Assembly: GCA_023151185.1 (NCBI GenBank)
Contig: JAKLJL010000002.1
Coordinates: 124,001-188,000, forward strand
Length of the DNA: 64,000 bases
Direction: 5' to 3'
Source of the DNA: Bacteroidota bacterium
GTDB taxonomy: Bacteria; Bacteroidota; JABWAT01
In this document: in pieces, positions 1 to 8,208 of the stretch
How the letters are laid out: each line of letters begins with the position of its first letter
Numbering within the stretch: the first letter of the stretch is position 1
The notes under the pieces: generated by a model
What the model was told of the DNA's origin: nothing
What the model saw: the letters and a program-made list of their open reading frames with translations, nothing else
Database searches by the model: none
Translations under genes and position numbers: made by a program

Positions 1-28
1 TTACTGGTAAGCCCATAGATAGAATAAA

Positions 29-1282
29 TTAAAGGGTTGGTGATACTGGTTTTGAATGAGTCCGTTCGGCGAACTGGCGGTTTTTCAGTTCAAGCCAGTC
101 CTTAAAGTAAACGTTGATTGCAGCAGTTAACGGAATCGCAATCAGCATTCCAAGTGCCCCCAGAAAATAACCAAATACCGAAATAGATAAGATAAGAAAA
201 ACGGGATGCAACCCGACCTGATCACCCAGGATCTGAGGTGTCAGAACAAAATTCTGGATGCCGGTAACAGTGAGAAAGGTAATGACGATCACGGCAGCAT
301 GAAAACCAAAATCCGGCGAGGTAGAACTGAACAGGATCCCAAGAACCAGAATCAGAATAACTCCAACGTAAGGCACCAGACTCAGCACCAGAAAGCCAAT
401 AGATAAAACCACCGGGTACGGAACTGAAAAAAGCCAGAACGGAATCAGGCACAACACTGCACCAATCAAAGCAATCAGCAATTGGCCTCTGACGTAAGTT
501 GCAATAATTCTCTGCAGCTTTCTGGCATGAAATACTGCAAATTCCTGTTTCTCATCCGGAATAAGACCTCTGAAACGGCTCACCAGTTCTTCATAATCCC
601 TCATAAAGTAAAACAGAAGAAAGGGCAGAAAAACAAGGGAAATAACGGTATTTACGAGGATGTTGGCCATCATGGGTACACTTGACACGAGACCATCTGA
701 ATTAAAAAGTGCCTCCTGAAGCCCGGGAAGAAGGATATAGGTATACTTATAAATCAGGACATTGGGATCAAGTCCAAAGTTCAGAAGAATCCGGCGGATC
801 TCAGGTTCACTCAAAAGCTTGGGGATGAAATCGTGAATTGCAGTCCATTGGGAGACAATTGCTTTTGCCTGTTCACCAACAACGGGGCCGACAAGCAGAA
901 CAGAAAACACCAGAATGCCAATAAAAATCAGGGTAACGAGAAGTGCAGCAACTGCAGGCGGAACTCTGAATTTTCTGAAGTATTCCATGATCGGGGCCAT
1001 CAGATAGGCAATCATAAACGAAATGACGAACGGGATGAGAACAACTCTTAGCTCTGAAATAATATAAAACACCAGAAGAAACCCGAAAGCATACATGAGA
1101 CTTTTAGCAATCGGTTCCTGTCTGACCGGCCAGATCAGGATCATTGCGAGGGCTGTCAGCATAAAGGGACCGGCTGAAATCGGTTCAGAAAGGGCAATAA
1201 AAAACAAAAGTCCGGCTGCCGCAAGCAGGAGCACAACCGGAAGAAAACCGGCGTCCCTTTTCAGTGGATTGTCTGTATTCAT
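29..1282 (-). CDS. AI-2E family transporter (PerM/YhhT-like permease)
   Basis: A 417-residue polytopic inner-membrane protein. Hydrophobic segments lie near residues 13-52 and 66-86, with more spread through the rest, and a less hydrophobic middle at about 150-200. Length and layout match the AI-2E transporter/PerM family, whose members have been linked to export of autoinducer-2 or to ion/proton antiport, so the substrate is unknown here. The ATG start overlaps the stop of the upstream deacetylase gene by ATGA, which indicates translational coupling at the distal end of the rpsO-pnp-dut gene run. The C-terminal 25 residues are hydrophilic and probably cytoplasmic. Only 28 bases follow the stop before the window ends, and no terminator is seen there. 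The family call is firm; the function is not. Confidence 0.85.
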   Translation of the reverse strand: MNTDNPLKRDAGFLPVVLLLAAAGLLFFIALSEPISAGPFMLTALAMILIWPVRQEPIAKSLMYAFGFLLVFYIISELRVVLIPFVISFMIAYLMAPIMEYFRKFRVPPAVAALLVTLIFIGILVFSVLLVGPVVGEQAKAIVSQWTAIHDFIPKLLSEPEIRRILLNFGLDPNVLIYKYTYILLPGLQEALFNSDGLVSSVPMMANILVNTVISLVFLPFLLFYFMRDYEELVSRFRGLIPDEKQEFAVFHARKLQRIIATYVRGQLLIALIGAVLCLIPFWLFSVPYPVVLSIGFLVLSLVPYVGVILILVLGILFSSTSPDFGFHAAVIVITFLTVTGIQNFVLTPQILGDQVGLHPVFLILSISVFGYFLGALGMLIAIPLTAAINVYFKDWLELKNRQFAERTHSKPVSPTL

Positions 1283-2028
1283 GGAGTTTTATTTTTATTC
1301 TGGTGACGGTAATAACCGGCACCCTTTTGTGCTAAAACCGTTAGTCCGGAAAAACAGGAAATGAAATTCAGCCTTGTTTCCTCCCATTTTGACCTGGAAA
1401 GCTTTGCAAGCACCTGGGCGTCAGAATCCCACCGGTAAACGGTCCAGACACGCCTAATGCGGTCAGAATGAGTTTTGTTTGAATAAAACCGGCTGTAACC
1501 TGCATCCTGTGCTGCTTCTAAAACCCTTGGAGTCACCCTTCCGAACGGGAATGAAAGAGAATCAACCGGTTTTCCTGTAAGATGTTCAATCCGGCTTTTG
1601 GATTCTGCCAATTCCGATTTAAGTGCTTTCGCACCAAGCTGATCCAGTGCCAGATGCAGATGGGAGTGGGAAATAACTTCCCATCCTAAGGTTGATAAAA
1701 ACTGTAACTCCTTTTCGGAACAGTGAAGTTTTCCGCTGCTGCCGGGTCTGATATCCCACGACCCGGTTTCCCCGATTTGGGAAGTAATCACACTGATTTT
1801 AGGTATGAAGGACCGAAACAGATCCGGATTTTCTTCTGCAGCCTGAAAAACGGACCGGTAGGCATCATCAAATAAAAGTTCCGGACGAAAATCCCGGGCT
1901 GATTTTAACCAGTTAAGTAATTCCAAAAGCCGGTTTGGGCGGATGGAATTCAGAGACCAGTCGAACCGGCTGCCGATGTCGTGAAAGCCCAGAACCGGAT
2001 TATTTTCTACCGGTATGTCCAAACCCAC
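1279..2028 (-). CDS. Polysaccharide deacetylase (NodB-like) family protein
   Basis: A 249-residue protein carrying the NodB metal-dependent deacetylase signatures: FDDAYRS around residues 53-59 (normally TFDDG), the zinc-binding HSHLH at 121-125, and SFPFG near 159. No signal peptide is visible, so it is either cytoplasmic or exported in an unclear way. The likely start is GTG at 2028, preceded by GGGGAGAG inside the end of dut. The gene therefore overlaps dut by 29 bases and overlaps the downstream permease by 4. In Bacillus subtilis a NodB-like gene (ylxY) also sits next to pnpA, so the link between this family and the rpsO-pnp region may be old. The substrate (peptidoglycan, chitooligosaccharide or a surface glycan) cannot be told from sequence. 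Confidence 0.82.
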   Translation of the reverse strand: MGLDIPVENNPVLGFHDIGSRFDWSLNSIRPNRLLELLNWLKSARDFRPELLFDDAYRSVFQAAEENPDLFRSFIPKISVITSQIGETGSWDIRPGSSGKLHCSEKELQFLSTLGWEVISHSHLHLALDQLGAKALKSELAESKSRIEHLTGKPVDSLSFPFGRVTPRVLEAAQDAGYSRFYSNKTHSDRIRRVWTVYRWDSDAQVLAKLSRSKWEETRLNFISCFSGLTVLAQKGAGYYRHQNKNKTP

Positions 2029-2443
2029 CCTCTCCCCGGCCGGTTTCCGTCAGACCGGAGGTTACCCGCAATACTGCCTGGATAACCGGGGAAATCACCA
2101 TCTGGGCAATCCGGTCACCCCGATGAAGAGTGACCGGATCTTTACCAAGATTTATCAGGATTACCATAACTTCTCCCCGGTAATCAGAGTCAATGGTTCC
2201 GGGTGAATTCAAAACGGTGAGACCCATTTTAGCGGCTAGCCCGCTTCTTGGCCGGATCTGAGCTTCAAATCCTTCTGGAATTTCCATGGAAAAGCCACAG
2301 GGAATGATCTGCCGCTCCCCAGGCTGAAGGGTAACTTCAGCCTGAACCGCTGCCCTGAGATCAAGCCCGGCAGAACCGGGAGTGGCATAGGACGGCAGTT
2401 CAAGGTCACCAAAATGGTCTAATTTTCTAAACAGGATTTCCAT
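2000..2443 (-). CDS. dut: dUTP diphosphatase
   Basis: Hydrolyses dUTP to dUMP and pyrophosphate, which keeps uracil out of DNA and feeds dTMP synthesis. The 147-residue length fits the homotrimeric enzyme. All five family motifs are visible in order: AGLDLRA (motif 1), PRSGLA (2), GTIDSDYRGE (3) with the catalytic Asp, RGDRIAQMV (4), and a glycine-rich GRGEGGFGHTG (5) near the C terminus. Motif 5 has His where Ser is usual (GFGSTG). The gene starts 9 bases after the stop of ald and its 3-prime end overlaps the GTG start of the deacetylase gene, so it lies inside a tight minus-strand run. No strong Shine-Dalgarno sequence precedes it, consistent with coupling to ald. Confidence 0.95.
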   Translation of the reverse strand: MEILFRKLDHFGDLELPSYATPGSAGLDLRAAVQAEVTLQPGERQIIPCGFSMEIPEGFEAQIRPRSGLAAKMGLTVLNSPGTIDSDYRGEVMVILINLGKDPVTLHRGDRIAQMVISPVIQAVLRVTSGLTETGRGEGGFGHTGRK

Positions 2444-2452
2444 TTACAGCTT

Positions 2453-3568
2453 TCAGGCCAATACCGACTCTACCGGATGGTAGTCATAGCCGAATGCATC
2501 GGCAACCCCGGCATATACTACTTTTCCTTCAACGACATTCAGGCCAAGTTTCAGTTCATTATTGTCCTGACAGGCTTTTTTCCAGCCTTTTTTGGCAAGC
2601 TGCAGAGTATAGGGCAGAGTTGCATTGTTCAGGGCAATGGTTGAGGTAAAGGGTACAGCACCGGGCATGTTGGCTACACAATAATGAACAACCCCGTCAA
2701 TTATAAAGGTTGGGTTTTCATGCGTAGTCGGCGTACAGGTTTCAATGCATCCGCCCTGATCAACCGCAACATCAACCACAACAGCTCCCGGTTTCATTTC
2801 CCGGATCATTTCACGGGTTACCAGCTTTGGCGCTTTGGCTCCCGGCAGCAAAACGGCACCCACAACCAGATCTGCGGCAAGAACAGCCTGCCGGATGTTG
2901 TAGGAATTACTCATCAGAGTGGTTACATTTTTGGGCATAATATCATCGAGATACCGCATCTGATCAATGTTGAGATCCAGAATGGTAACCCGGGCACCCA
3001 TCCCGGCGGCCATTTTAGCTGCATTCATTCCAACAACCCCACCACCCAGAATTACGACAGAAGCCGGTGTAACTCCCGGTACACCACCAAGGAGAATTCC
3101 CCTTCCGCCCATTGCTTTTTCAAGATACTTGGCACCTTCCTGAATGGCCATCCGCCCGGCAACTTCAGACATCGGTGTCAGCAGAGGTAACGATTTATCT
3201 GCCTTCTGGACTGTTTCATAGGCCAGAGCAATTGAACCCGATTTAATGATGGCATCGGTAAGTTCTTTTGAGGCGGCGAAGTGAAAATAGGTAAACAGAA
3301 TCTGGCCTTTTTTAATCAGGTCATATTCCGGTTTGATGGGTTCCTTCACTTTTACGATCATGTCTGCACTTGAATAAACTTCCTTCGGACCGGGAAGAAT
3401 TTTTGCGCCGTTTGAAGTGTAATCTGAATCAGAAAACCCAGATCCTGAACCGGCGGTGGTTTCAACGTAAACAGTATGCCCGGCCTGGACTAATGCATGG
3501 ACATTCATTGGGGTTAGTCCAACCCGGTTTTCCATGGTTTTAATTTCTTTCGGAACACCGATTATCAT
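2453..3568 (-). CDS. ald: Alanine dehydrogenase
   Basis: Catalyses reversible NAD-dependent oxidative deamination of L-alanine to pyruvate and ammonium. The 371-residue length is typical. The residues known as catalytic or substrate-binding in the mycobacterial and Bacillus enzymes fall at the same numbers here: Arg15, Lys75, His96 and Asp270. The Rossmann NAD motif GGGVVG is at 175-180, with Asp198 at the end of the next strand to bind the adenosine ribose, which predicts NAD rather than NADP. AAGGA precedes the ATG at 3568. The gene follows the M16 peptidase gene by 63 bases. A pnp, M16 peptidase, ald order also occurs in Mycobacterium tuberculosis (gpsI, pepR, ald). Identification is secure. 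Confidence 0.96.
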   Translation of the reverse strand: MIIGVPKEIKTMENRVGLTPMNVHALVQAGHTVYVETTAGSGSGFSDSDYTSNGAKILPGPKEVYSSADMIVKVKEPIKPEYDLIKKGQILFTYFHFAASKELTDAIIKSGSIALAYETVQKADKSLPLLTPMSEVAGRMAIQEGAKYLEKAMGGRGILLGGVPGVTPASVVILGGGVVGMNAAKMAAGMGARVTILDLNIDQMRYLDDIMPKNVTTLMSNSYNIRQAVLAADLVVGAVLLPGAKAPKLVTREMIREMKPGAVVVDVAVDQGGCIETCTPTTHENPTFIIDGVVHYCVANMPGAVPFTSTIALNNATLPYTLQLAKKGWKKACQDNNELKLGLNVVEGKVVYAGVADAFGYDYHPVESVLA

Positions 3569-3631
3569 ATCAATTCCTTTTATTTAAGTGCGATTTTCAG
3601 ACTTTCAAGATAAAAGTGTCTGATGCTAAAA

Positions 3632-4867
3632 TCAAGATTCCCCGAAGACCCTTACGGTGGATAAAGAAGCATTGAACGGATATTTTTCGAAATAGTCCTG
3701 AATGTCCTCTTCCCTGACCAGTTCAATTTCGGAAATCAGCTCCTGAAGCGGTTTGTTGCGGCCATACTGAAGCTCAGACCTGGCCATCATTTGATGGCGG
3801 CCCGACATGCTTTCAGATGTAATAGCCAAATTGCCGGTAAGAGAAGTTTTAACCTGAGTGAACTCTCTTGAAGTGAGCCCATCCCGCTGAAGAATATCCA
3901 GTTCTTTCCGGATCAGTGATTCCATTTTATTAAACTTCTTCGGATCAGTAGCTGCATAGATACCGAAAGCCCCGAAATCAGAATAAAAGGAAGTAAAGGA
4001 ATAAATCGAATAGCAGAACCCATATTTTTCACGGATCCTCAAATTCAGCCGGGAACTCATTCCGCCACCGGCAACTGCATTTATAAGCATAAGCGCCGTT
4101 GACTGATCATCCGAAGCGGAGGGTGTCTGCCGTCCAATTGAAATATGACTTTGGCTCACCGGGCGGGTAAATTCAATAACCGGTTGCGGATGAAGAAAAG
4201 AGACAGCACCGCTTCCTGTTGAAATCCTGACTCCGTGTTCAAGTCTGAAATACTTATCCAAAAGGGCTTCCAGCCGGTGAAATTCAAAAAAACCAGTGAC
4301 TGTAATCAGCAGTTTTTCAGGTACATGATGCAGTTTACTTCTGGATTCAATATCCTGAAGGGAAATCCCTGCTACCGTATCACGGGTTCCAATAACGGGG
4401 TGGGCCAGGTCGGATCCGTCGAAAACAAGCTCTTCAAAAAGATCCCCGATCCAATCCTCAATATTATCCTCAACCGAACTGAGTTCATCCAGGACAACCT
4501 GTTTTTCCTTTTCGGTTTCATCCTCTCTGAAAACCGGATGAAGAACCAGATCAGAAAGAATATCAATTCCCTTTTCTATGTGGTCAGCCGGGATCCTGAC
4601 GTAATAACAGGTAGCTTCCTTATCGGTCATGGCATTGATATAACCGCCGGCTGATTCAATCCCGTTGGCAATATGGTAGATTTTCCTGGACCGTGTACCT
4701 TTAAAGACGAGGTGTTCAAGTAAATGTGAGATGCCGAACTGATTGGGTGATTCATGCCTGGAGCCAGCCAGTACCCAGACACTGATGAGTACCGACCGGG
4801 CATACTCCAGCCGTTCAGCCGAAACCGGAACTCCGTTCGGAAGAATGAACTTCCTGTGTTTTGTCAT
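3632..4867 (-). CDS. M16 family zinc metallopeptidase (processing-peptidase-like)
   Basis: A 411-residue insulinase-type peptidase of the kind commonly found next to pnp (mlpA/ymxG of Bacillus, pepR of Mycobacterium). The inverted zinc motif HLLEH is at 48-52, with the third ligand Glu129 in VLDELS. A second M16 half follows, with the MSSRLNLRIREKYGF-type Arg/Tyr region. No signal peptide is seen, so it is probably cytoplasmic. The start is the ATG at 4867, preceded by AGGAG; a longer in-frame extension to 4924 would run through the pnp terminator hairpin and is rejected. A terminator lies only 14 bases upstream of the start codon, so expression depends on readthrough from rpsO-pnp or on an unseen promoter inside pnp. 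The substrate is unknown. Confidence 0.92.
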   Translation of the reverse strand: MTKHRKFILPNGVPVSAERLEYARSVLISVWVLAGSRHESPNQFGISHLLEHLVFKGTRSRKIYHIANGIESAGGYINAMTDKEATCYYVRIPADHIEKGIDILSDLVLHPVFREDETEKEKQVVLDELSSVEDNIEDWIGDLFEELVFDGSDLAHPVIGTRDTVAGISLQDIESRSKLHHVPEKLLITVTGFFEFHRLEALLDKYFRLEHGVRISTGSGAVSFLHPQPVIEFTRPVSQSHISIGRQTPSASDDQSTALMLINAVAGGGMSSRLNLRIREKYGFCYSIYSFTSFYSDFGAFGIYAATDPKKFNKMESLIRKELDILQRDGLTSREFTQVKTSLTGNLAITSESMSGRHQMMARSELQYGRNKPLQELISEIELVREEDIQDYFEKYPFNASLSTVRVFGES

Positions 4868-4881
4868 GGGACTCCTGAAAT

Positions 4882-4910
4882 AAAAAAGGCCTGACGGTAT
4901 CCGCCAGGCC
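4882..4910 (-). terminator. Intrinsic terminator/attenuator between pnp and the M16 peptidase gene
   Basis: On the minus strand a 10-bp stem with one mismatch and a 3-nt loop (arms 4901-4910 and 4888-4897) is followed directly by six T residues. It begins 24 bases after the pnp stop and ends just before the Shine-Dalgarno sequence of the M16 gene. It should end most pnp transcripts and reduce M16 expression. Confidence 0.85.
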
Positions 4911-4933
4911 CTGGAAACGTACAATTGCCTGGA

Positions 4934-7030
4934 TTAGTTCTGAGGGTCGGGTTTCGGCAGCAGAACTTTTCTGTTCAGTTCAAGACGCTGACCATCGACC
5001 CGCATCAGTTTGACCTGAACCGTATCGCCAACAGAAAGTACATCTTCAACTTTTTCCGGCCGTTTATGATCAACGGCAGAAATATGAAGAAGTCCCTCTT
5101 TACCGGGTGCAATTTCAACAAATGCACCAAAGTTGACAATTCTCTTCACAATACCGTCAAAGACTTCCCCGATTTCAAAAACACCGGCAGATGACTTGAT
5201 CCGTGCAATGGCAGCATCTGCAGCTTCCTTACTTGAGGCAGCAACAGTGACAAGGCCGGAATCTTCAATATTGATTTCAACTTTGCAGTCTTCAATAATG
5301 GCACGGATGTTTTTACCGCCAGGTCCGATCACCATACCAATGGTATCAGTTGGAATCGTCATGGTGTACATTCTGGGTGCGAAAGCAGAAAGCTCTGACT
5401 TCGGTTTAGTAATGTAGTCAAACATACGTCCAAGAATGTGAGCCCGGCCGGCTTTTGCCTGAGCCAATGCTTTTTCCATGATTTCGTAGGTAATTCCGGT
5501 AATTTTAATATCCATCTGAATTGCAGTAATGCCTTCAGAAGAACCTGCAACTTTAAAGTCCATATCCCCCAGATGGTCTTCATCACCCAGAATATCAGAA
5601 AGAATTGAGAACCGGTCTCCTTCTTTAATTAACCCCATGGCAATACCGGCTACCGGTTTTCTGATCGGAACGCCTGCATCCATTAATGCAAGTGTTGCTG
5701 CACAGACTGTTGCCATTGAAGAAGATCCGTTCGACTCCAGAATATCAGAAATAACCCGAAGGGTGTAGGGAAATACGGTTTCATCCGGAACTACCTTTTT
5801 AACAGCACGTTCAGCCAGATTTCCGTGACCAATCTCTCTTCTGCCAACGCCGGACATTCTGCCAACTTCGCCAACCGAGAACGGAGGGAAGTTGTAATGC
5901 AGCATGAACCGTTTGCTGACAGCACCCATGATGTCATCGATGGTCTGAGCATCTTTCTTGGAGCCCAGGGTTACCGAGGTAAGTGATTGGGTTTCACCCC
6001 GGGTAAACAGAGATGAACCGTGAGTTCTCGGCAAAAGACCCAGTTCAATGGAAATCGGGCGGATCGTGACCAGATCACGGCCATCCAGACGTTTACCCTC
6101 TGAAAGAATCATTTCCCGCATGATTTCATATTCAAAATCATGGACCATATTATGAATGGTTTTCTGATCATCAGGATATTTTTCGGCCAGGGCAGCTTCT
6201 GTCTCTGCATAAACTGCCTTTTTACCATTATTCCGTTCCTGTTTGCTGGTGTCCTTGTGGTAAAGATCAAATAATCTCTGGAAAGCCAGGGATTTTACTT
6301 CGGCCAAAAGGGTTTCATTGACACTTGCCAGTACCAGGTCCCGTTTGGGTTTGTTATACTCGGCAGCAAGTTCACGCTGAAGCTGATTGACCTGACGGAT
6401 AACCCCATGGGCAAACTTGATGGCATCGAGTAATTCTGCTTCAGAAACTTCATTCATTTCACCTTCAACCATGACAATCGAATCATCCGATCCGGCAACT
6501 GTCATGTCAAAATCTGAATTTTTAAGCTGGCTGAGAGTCGGGAATGCCACCCAGTTACCGGCAATTCTTCCAACCCTGACTTCAGTAATCGGGCCGTTAA
6601 ACGGAATATCCGAGGTAACCAGTGAAGCAGAAGCCCCGATTCCGCCCAGCACATCCGCATCATTCTCCTGGTCAGATGAAAATACGGTGGCAACCACCTG
6701 GGTTTCTTCCCGGTACCCGTCGGGGAATAACGGACGAAGCGCCCGGTCGATCAGACGGGCAGATAAGATTTCTTTTTCGGAAGGCTTACCTTCTCTTTTA
6801 AAGAACCCGCCGGGAATTTTTCCGGCAGCACTTGTTTTCTCTCGAAATTCAACCTGAAGCGGGAAGAAATCATTCTTATCTCCGCCACCTTCTGCAGCAC
6901 AAACAGTTACCAGAACCATTGTATCTGCAAGACTGACCATAACGGCACCGTTTGCCTGCCGGGCTAACTTACCGGCTTCAATTGACAGAACCCGTCCGTC
7001 TGAAAGGGTCATTGACTTTTTAACGATCAT
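4934..7030 (-). CDS. pnp: Polyribonucleotide nucleotidyltransferase (PNPase)
   Basis: A phosphorolytic 3-prime to 5-prime exoribonuclease of RNA turnover that acts as a trimer. The 698-residue product has two RNase PH domains separated by a helical linker, then a KH domain with GPGGKNIR and a C-terminal S1 domain (roughly the last 75 residues). Catalytic-core residues Asp485, Asp491 and Lys493 in the GDEDHLGDMDFK block correspond to Asp486, Asp492 and Lys494 of the Escherichia coli enzyme. The ATG at 7030 is chosen because GGAG precedes it and the canonical N terminus begins there; an in-frame extension to 7093 would run into the structured leader. It follows rpsO, as in most bacteria, with a terminator and a foldable leader between them. 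The tail ends shortly after the S1 domain. Confidence 0.97.
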   Translation of the reverse strand: MIVKKSMTLSDGRVLSIEAGKLARQANGAVMVSLADTMVLVTVCAAEGGGDKNDFFPLQVEFREKTSAAGKIPGGFFKREGKPSEKEILSARLIDRALRPLFPDGYREETQVVATVFSSDQENDADVLGGIGASASLVTSDIPFNGPITEVRVGRIAGNWVAFPTLSQLKNSDFDMTVAGSDDSIVMVEGEMNEVSEAELLDAIKFAHGVIRQVNQLQRELAAEYNKPKRDLVLASVNETLLAEVKSLAFQRLFDLYHKDTSKQERNNGKKAVYAETEAALAEKYPDDQKTIHNMVHDFEYEIMREMILSEGKRLDGRDLVTIRPISIELGLLPRTHGSSLFTRGETQSLTSVTLGSKKDAQTIDDIMGAVSKRFMLHYNFPPFSVGEVGRMSGVGRREIGHGNLAERAVKKVVPDETVFPYTLRVISDILESNGSSSMATVCAATLALMDAGVPIRKPVAGIAMGLIKEGDRFSILSDILGDEDHLGDMDFKVAGSSEGITAIQMDIKITGITYEIMEKALAQAKAGRAHILGRMFDYITKPKSELSAFAPRMYTMTIPTDTIGMVIGPGGKNIRAIIEDCKVEINIEDSGLVTVAASSKEAADAAIARIKSSAGVFEIGEVFDGIVKRIVNFGAFVEIAPGKEGLLHISAVDHKRPEKVEDVLSVGDTVQVKLMRVDGQRLELNRKVLLPKPDPQN

Positions 7031-7062
7031 TAAAAAAACTCCAAATTTTATGGATTTGAAAA

Positions 7063-7147
7063 CTGCCCGTAACCCGGAATGCCACCGTGGCAAACCGAAT
7101 CAGAATCTTTCCTTTTGGGGGGATTCAGGGAACAACCTGGCGGGCAG
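7063..7147 (-). promoter_or_regulatory. Structured 5-prime leader of pnp mRNA
   Basis: Between the rpsO terminator and the pnp start the minus-strand transcript can close a long-range perfect 7-bp stem, CTGCCCG (7147-7141) with CGGGCAG (7069-7063). Inside it are smaller helices: GAATC with GATTC, TGCCA with TGGCA, and CAGG with CCTG. In E. coli the pnp leader folds into an RNase III substrate through which PNPase represses its own synthesis. Position and fold suggest an analogous control element, but no function is shown here. Confidence 0.55.
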
Positions 7148-7174
7148 AAAAAAGAAAAGGGGATACACTCCCCT
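7147..7174 (-). terminator. Intrinsic terminator after rpsO
   Basis: Seven bases beyond the rpsO stop the minus strand reads AGGGGA, a 5-nt loop, then TCCCCT, followed by a T-rich tract with one C. This 6-bp GC-rich hairpin with a U tail should end part of the rpsO transcripts before pnp, like the terminator between rpsO and pnp in E. coli. Confidence 0.8.
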
Positions 7175-7181
7175 CTTCCTG

Positions 7182-7451
7182 TTACTTACGGATTTCCAAC
7201 TGGGAAATGATAGTCCGGTAACGTGCAATGTCAGTCTTCATGAGGTAGTCAAGAAGACGACGACGTTTACCAACCAGCAGCATCAGGCCACGGCGGCCGG
7301 CATGATCTTTAGGGTTTGCCTTCAGATGTTCGGTGATGTCATTGATACGGCGGGTGAAAATTGCAATCTGAACTTCCGATTTCCCGGTATCTTTGGTATC
7401 ATCGCCATGTTTGCTGACGATTTCCTGTTTGATTTCTTTTGCTAAGGCCAT
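7182..7451 (-). CDS. rpsO: 30S ribosomal protein S15
   Basis: A primary 16S rRNA-binding protein of the small-subunit platform, 89 residues, which is the universal length. The family blocks are present: an N-terminal helix with [24 protein letters not shown], then [23 protein letters not shown] and the terminal tyrosine/arginine region. GGAG sits 6 bases before the ATG. It is the first gene of the minus-strand rpsO-pnp run. A candidate Bacteroidota-type promoter lies just upstream at 7509-7540. In many bacteria S15 represses its own mRNA; no obvious rRNA-mimic fold was identified here. Confidence 0.97.
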   Translation of the reverse strand: MALAKEIKQEIVSKHGDDTKDTGKSEVQIAIFTRRINDITEHLKANPKDHAGRRGLMLLVGKRRRLLDYLMKTDIARYRTIISQLEIRK

Positions 7452-7508
7452 TTTTTCTCCAGTTTATGAACCATTTATCGTTTTGCGAAGGCGATCTATG
7501 GTTATCAT

Positions 7509-7540
7509 TAAAAGTAGAAATTTTTCCTTTCGAAATCAAA
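7509..7540 (-). promoter_or_regulatory. Candidate Bacteroidota-type promoter for rpsO
   Basis: On the minus strand TTTG (7540-7537) is followed after 20 bases by TACTTTTA (7516-7509), a 7-of-8 match to the Bacteroidota -7 element TAnnTTTG at the expected spacing. It lies 58 bases upstream of the rpsO start. This is inferred from consensus only. Confidence 0.45.
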
Positions 7541-7556
7541 CCTGACGCAGGATAAA

Positions 7557-8087
7557 TTAGTTGACAAGACTGAGAACGGCTGCTGATAACCCGCAGGAAG
7601 AAACACCCAAAATCATTCCGACAATGACGTCTGTCGGGTAGTGAACCCCAAGATAAACCCGGCTTGTAGCCACCAGCAGAACAAACAGAATAAATGCAGG
7701 AATCAGGGCAGGAAAAATCAGACTGAAGGCAATCGCCGAAACAGTTGCGGCGGCAGTGTGCCCAGAAGGAAACGAGAACTGATCGGGGGGAATCACCAGA
7801 TTACTGATACCGGGAAGTGTTTGGTAGGGTCTGGGCCGGGAAGTTCCTGATTTTATAACCTTATACAATACCAGTTCGAAAGAAAAGGCAAGAACTGCGA
7901 AACTAAGCCATCCTGTAGAAAGTCCCTGAAAAAAATAAACAGCGACTGCAGCCAGTACATACCAGTACCCATCACCGGCACCAGAGACCAGTTTCATAAA
8001 TACAGTCAGCTTTTTTCCTCTGAAACCAACAAAAGAGTGGATCAGGCGTTCATCCCAGGTTTGCATCCGAAAAAGAAATTCAGACAT
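7557..8087 (-). CDS. PAP2 superfamily phosphatase, paralog 1
   Basis: A 176-residue membrane phosphatase with the three acid-phosphatase signatures in order: a KxxxxxxRP-type motif (KSGTSRPRP), FPSGHTAAA, and SRVYLGVHYPTD with the last catalytic His. Members dephosphorylate lipid phosphates such as undecaprenyl pyrophosphate, phosphatidylglycerol phosphate or lipid A; the substrate here is unknown. The start at 8087 is taken from GAGGAAG just upstream; an in-frame extension to 8126 is less likely because this start gives almost the same length as the adjacent paralog (177 residues). It lies downstream of a second PAP2 gene and the Prc protease gene on the same strand. Confidence 0.88.
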   Translation of the reverse strand: MSEFLFRMQTWDERLIHSFVGFRGKKLTVFMKLVSGAGDGYWYVLAAVAVYFFQGLSTGWLSFAVLAFSFELVLYKVIKSGTSRPRPYQTLPGISNLVIPPDQFSFPSGHTAAATVSAIAFSLIFPALIPAFILFVLLVATSRVYLGVHYPTDVIVGMILGVSSCGLSAAVLSLVN

Positions 8088-8208
8088 ATCTTCCTCATTG
8101 TTTCTGCTACAAAGGTCAGAAAACAATGTGAAGTGAAATTTTCCGGAATGTTAAGTTTAATCGGCAACTGCCCCGGATGGTAATATTCCGGTAACAGACC
8201 GGACTTTA

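Noticed and set aside
4868-4924. N-terminal extension of the first M16 peptidase
   Set aside because: It overlaps the terminator stem downstream of pnp; AGGAG precedes the ATG at 4867.
6417-6857. 146-residue plus-strand open frame inside pnp
   Set aside because: Antisense to a conserved PNPase domain, low-complexity Ser-rich translation, no ribosome-binding site.
7031-7093. Longer PNPase reading frame starting at 7093
   Set aside because: The added 21 residues would be translated from the structured leader; the ATG at 7030 has GGAG and the canonical PNPase N terminus.
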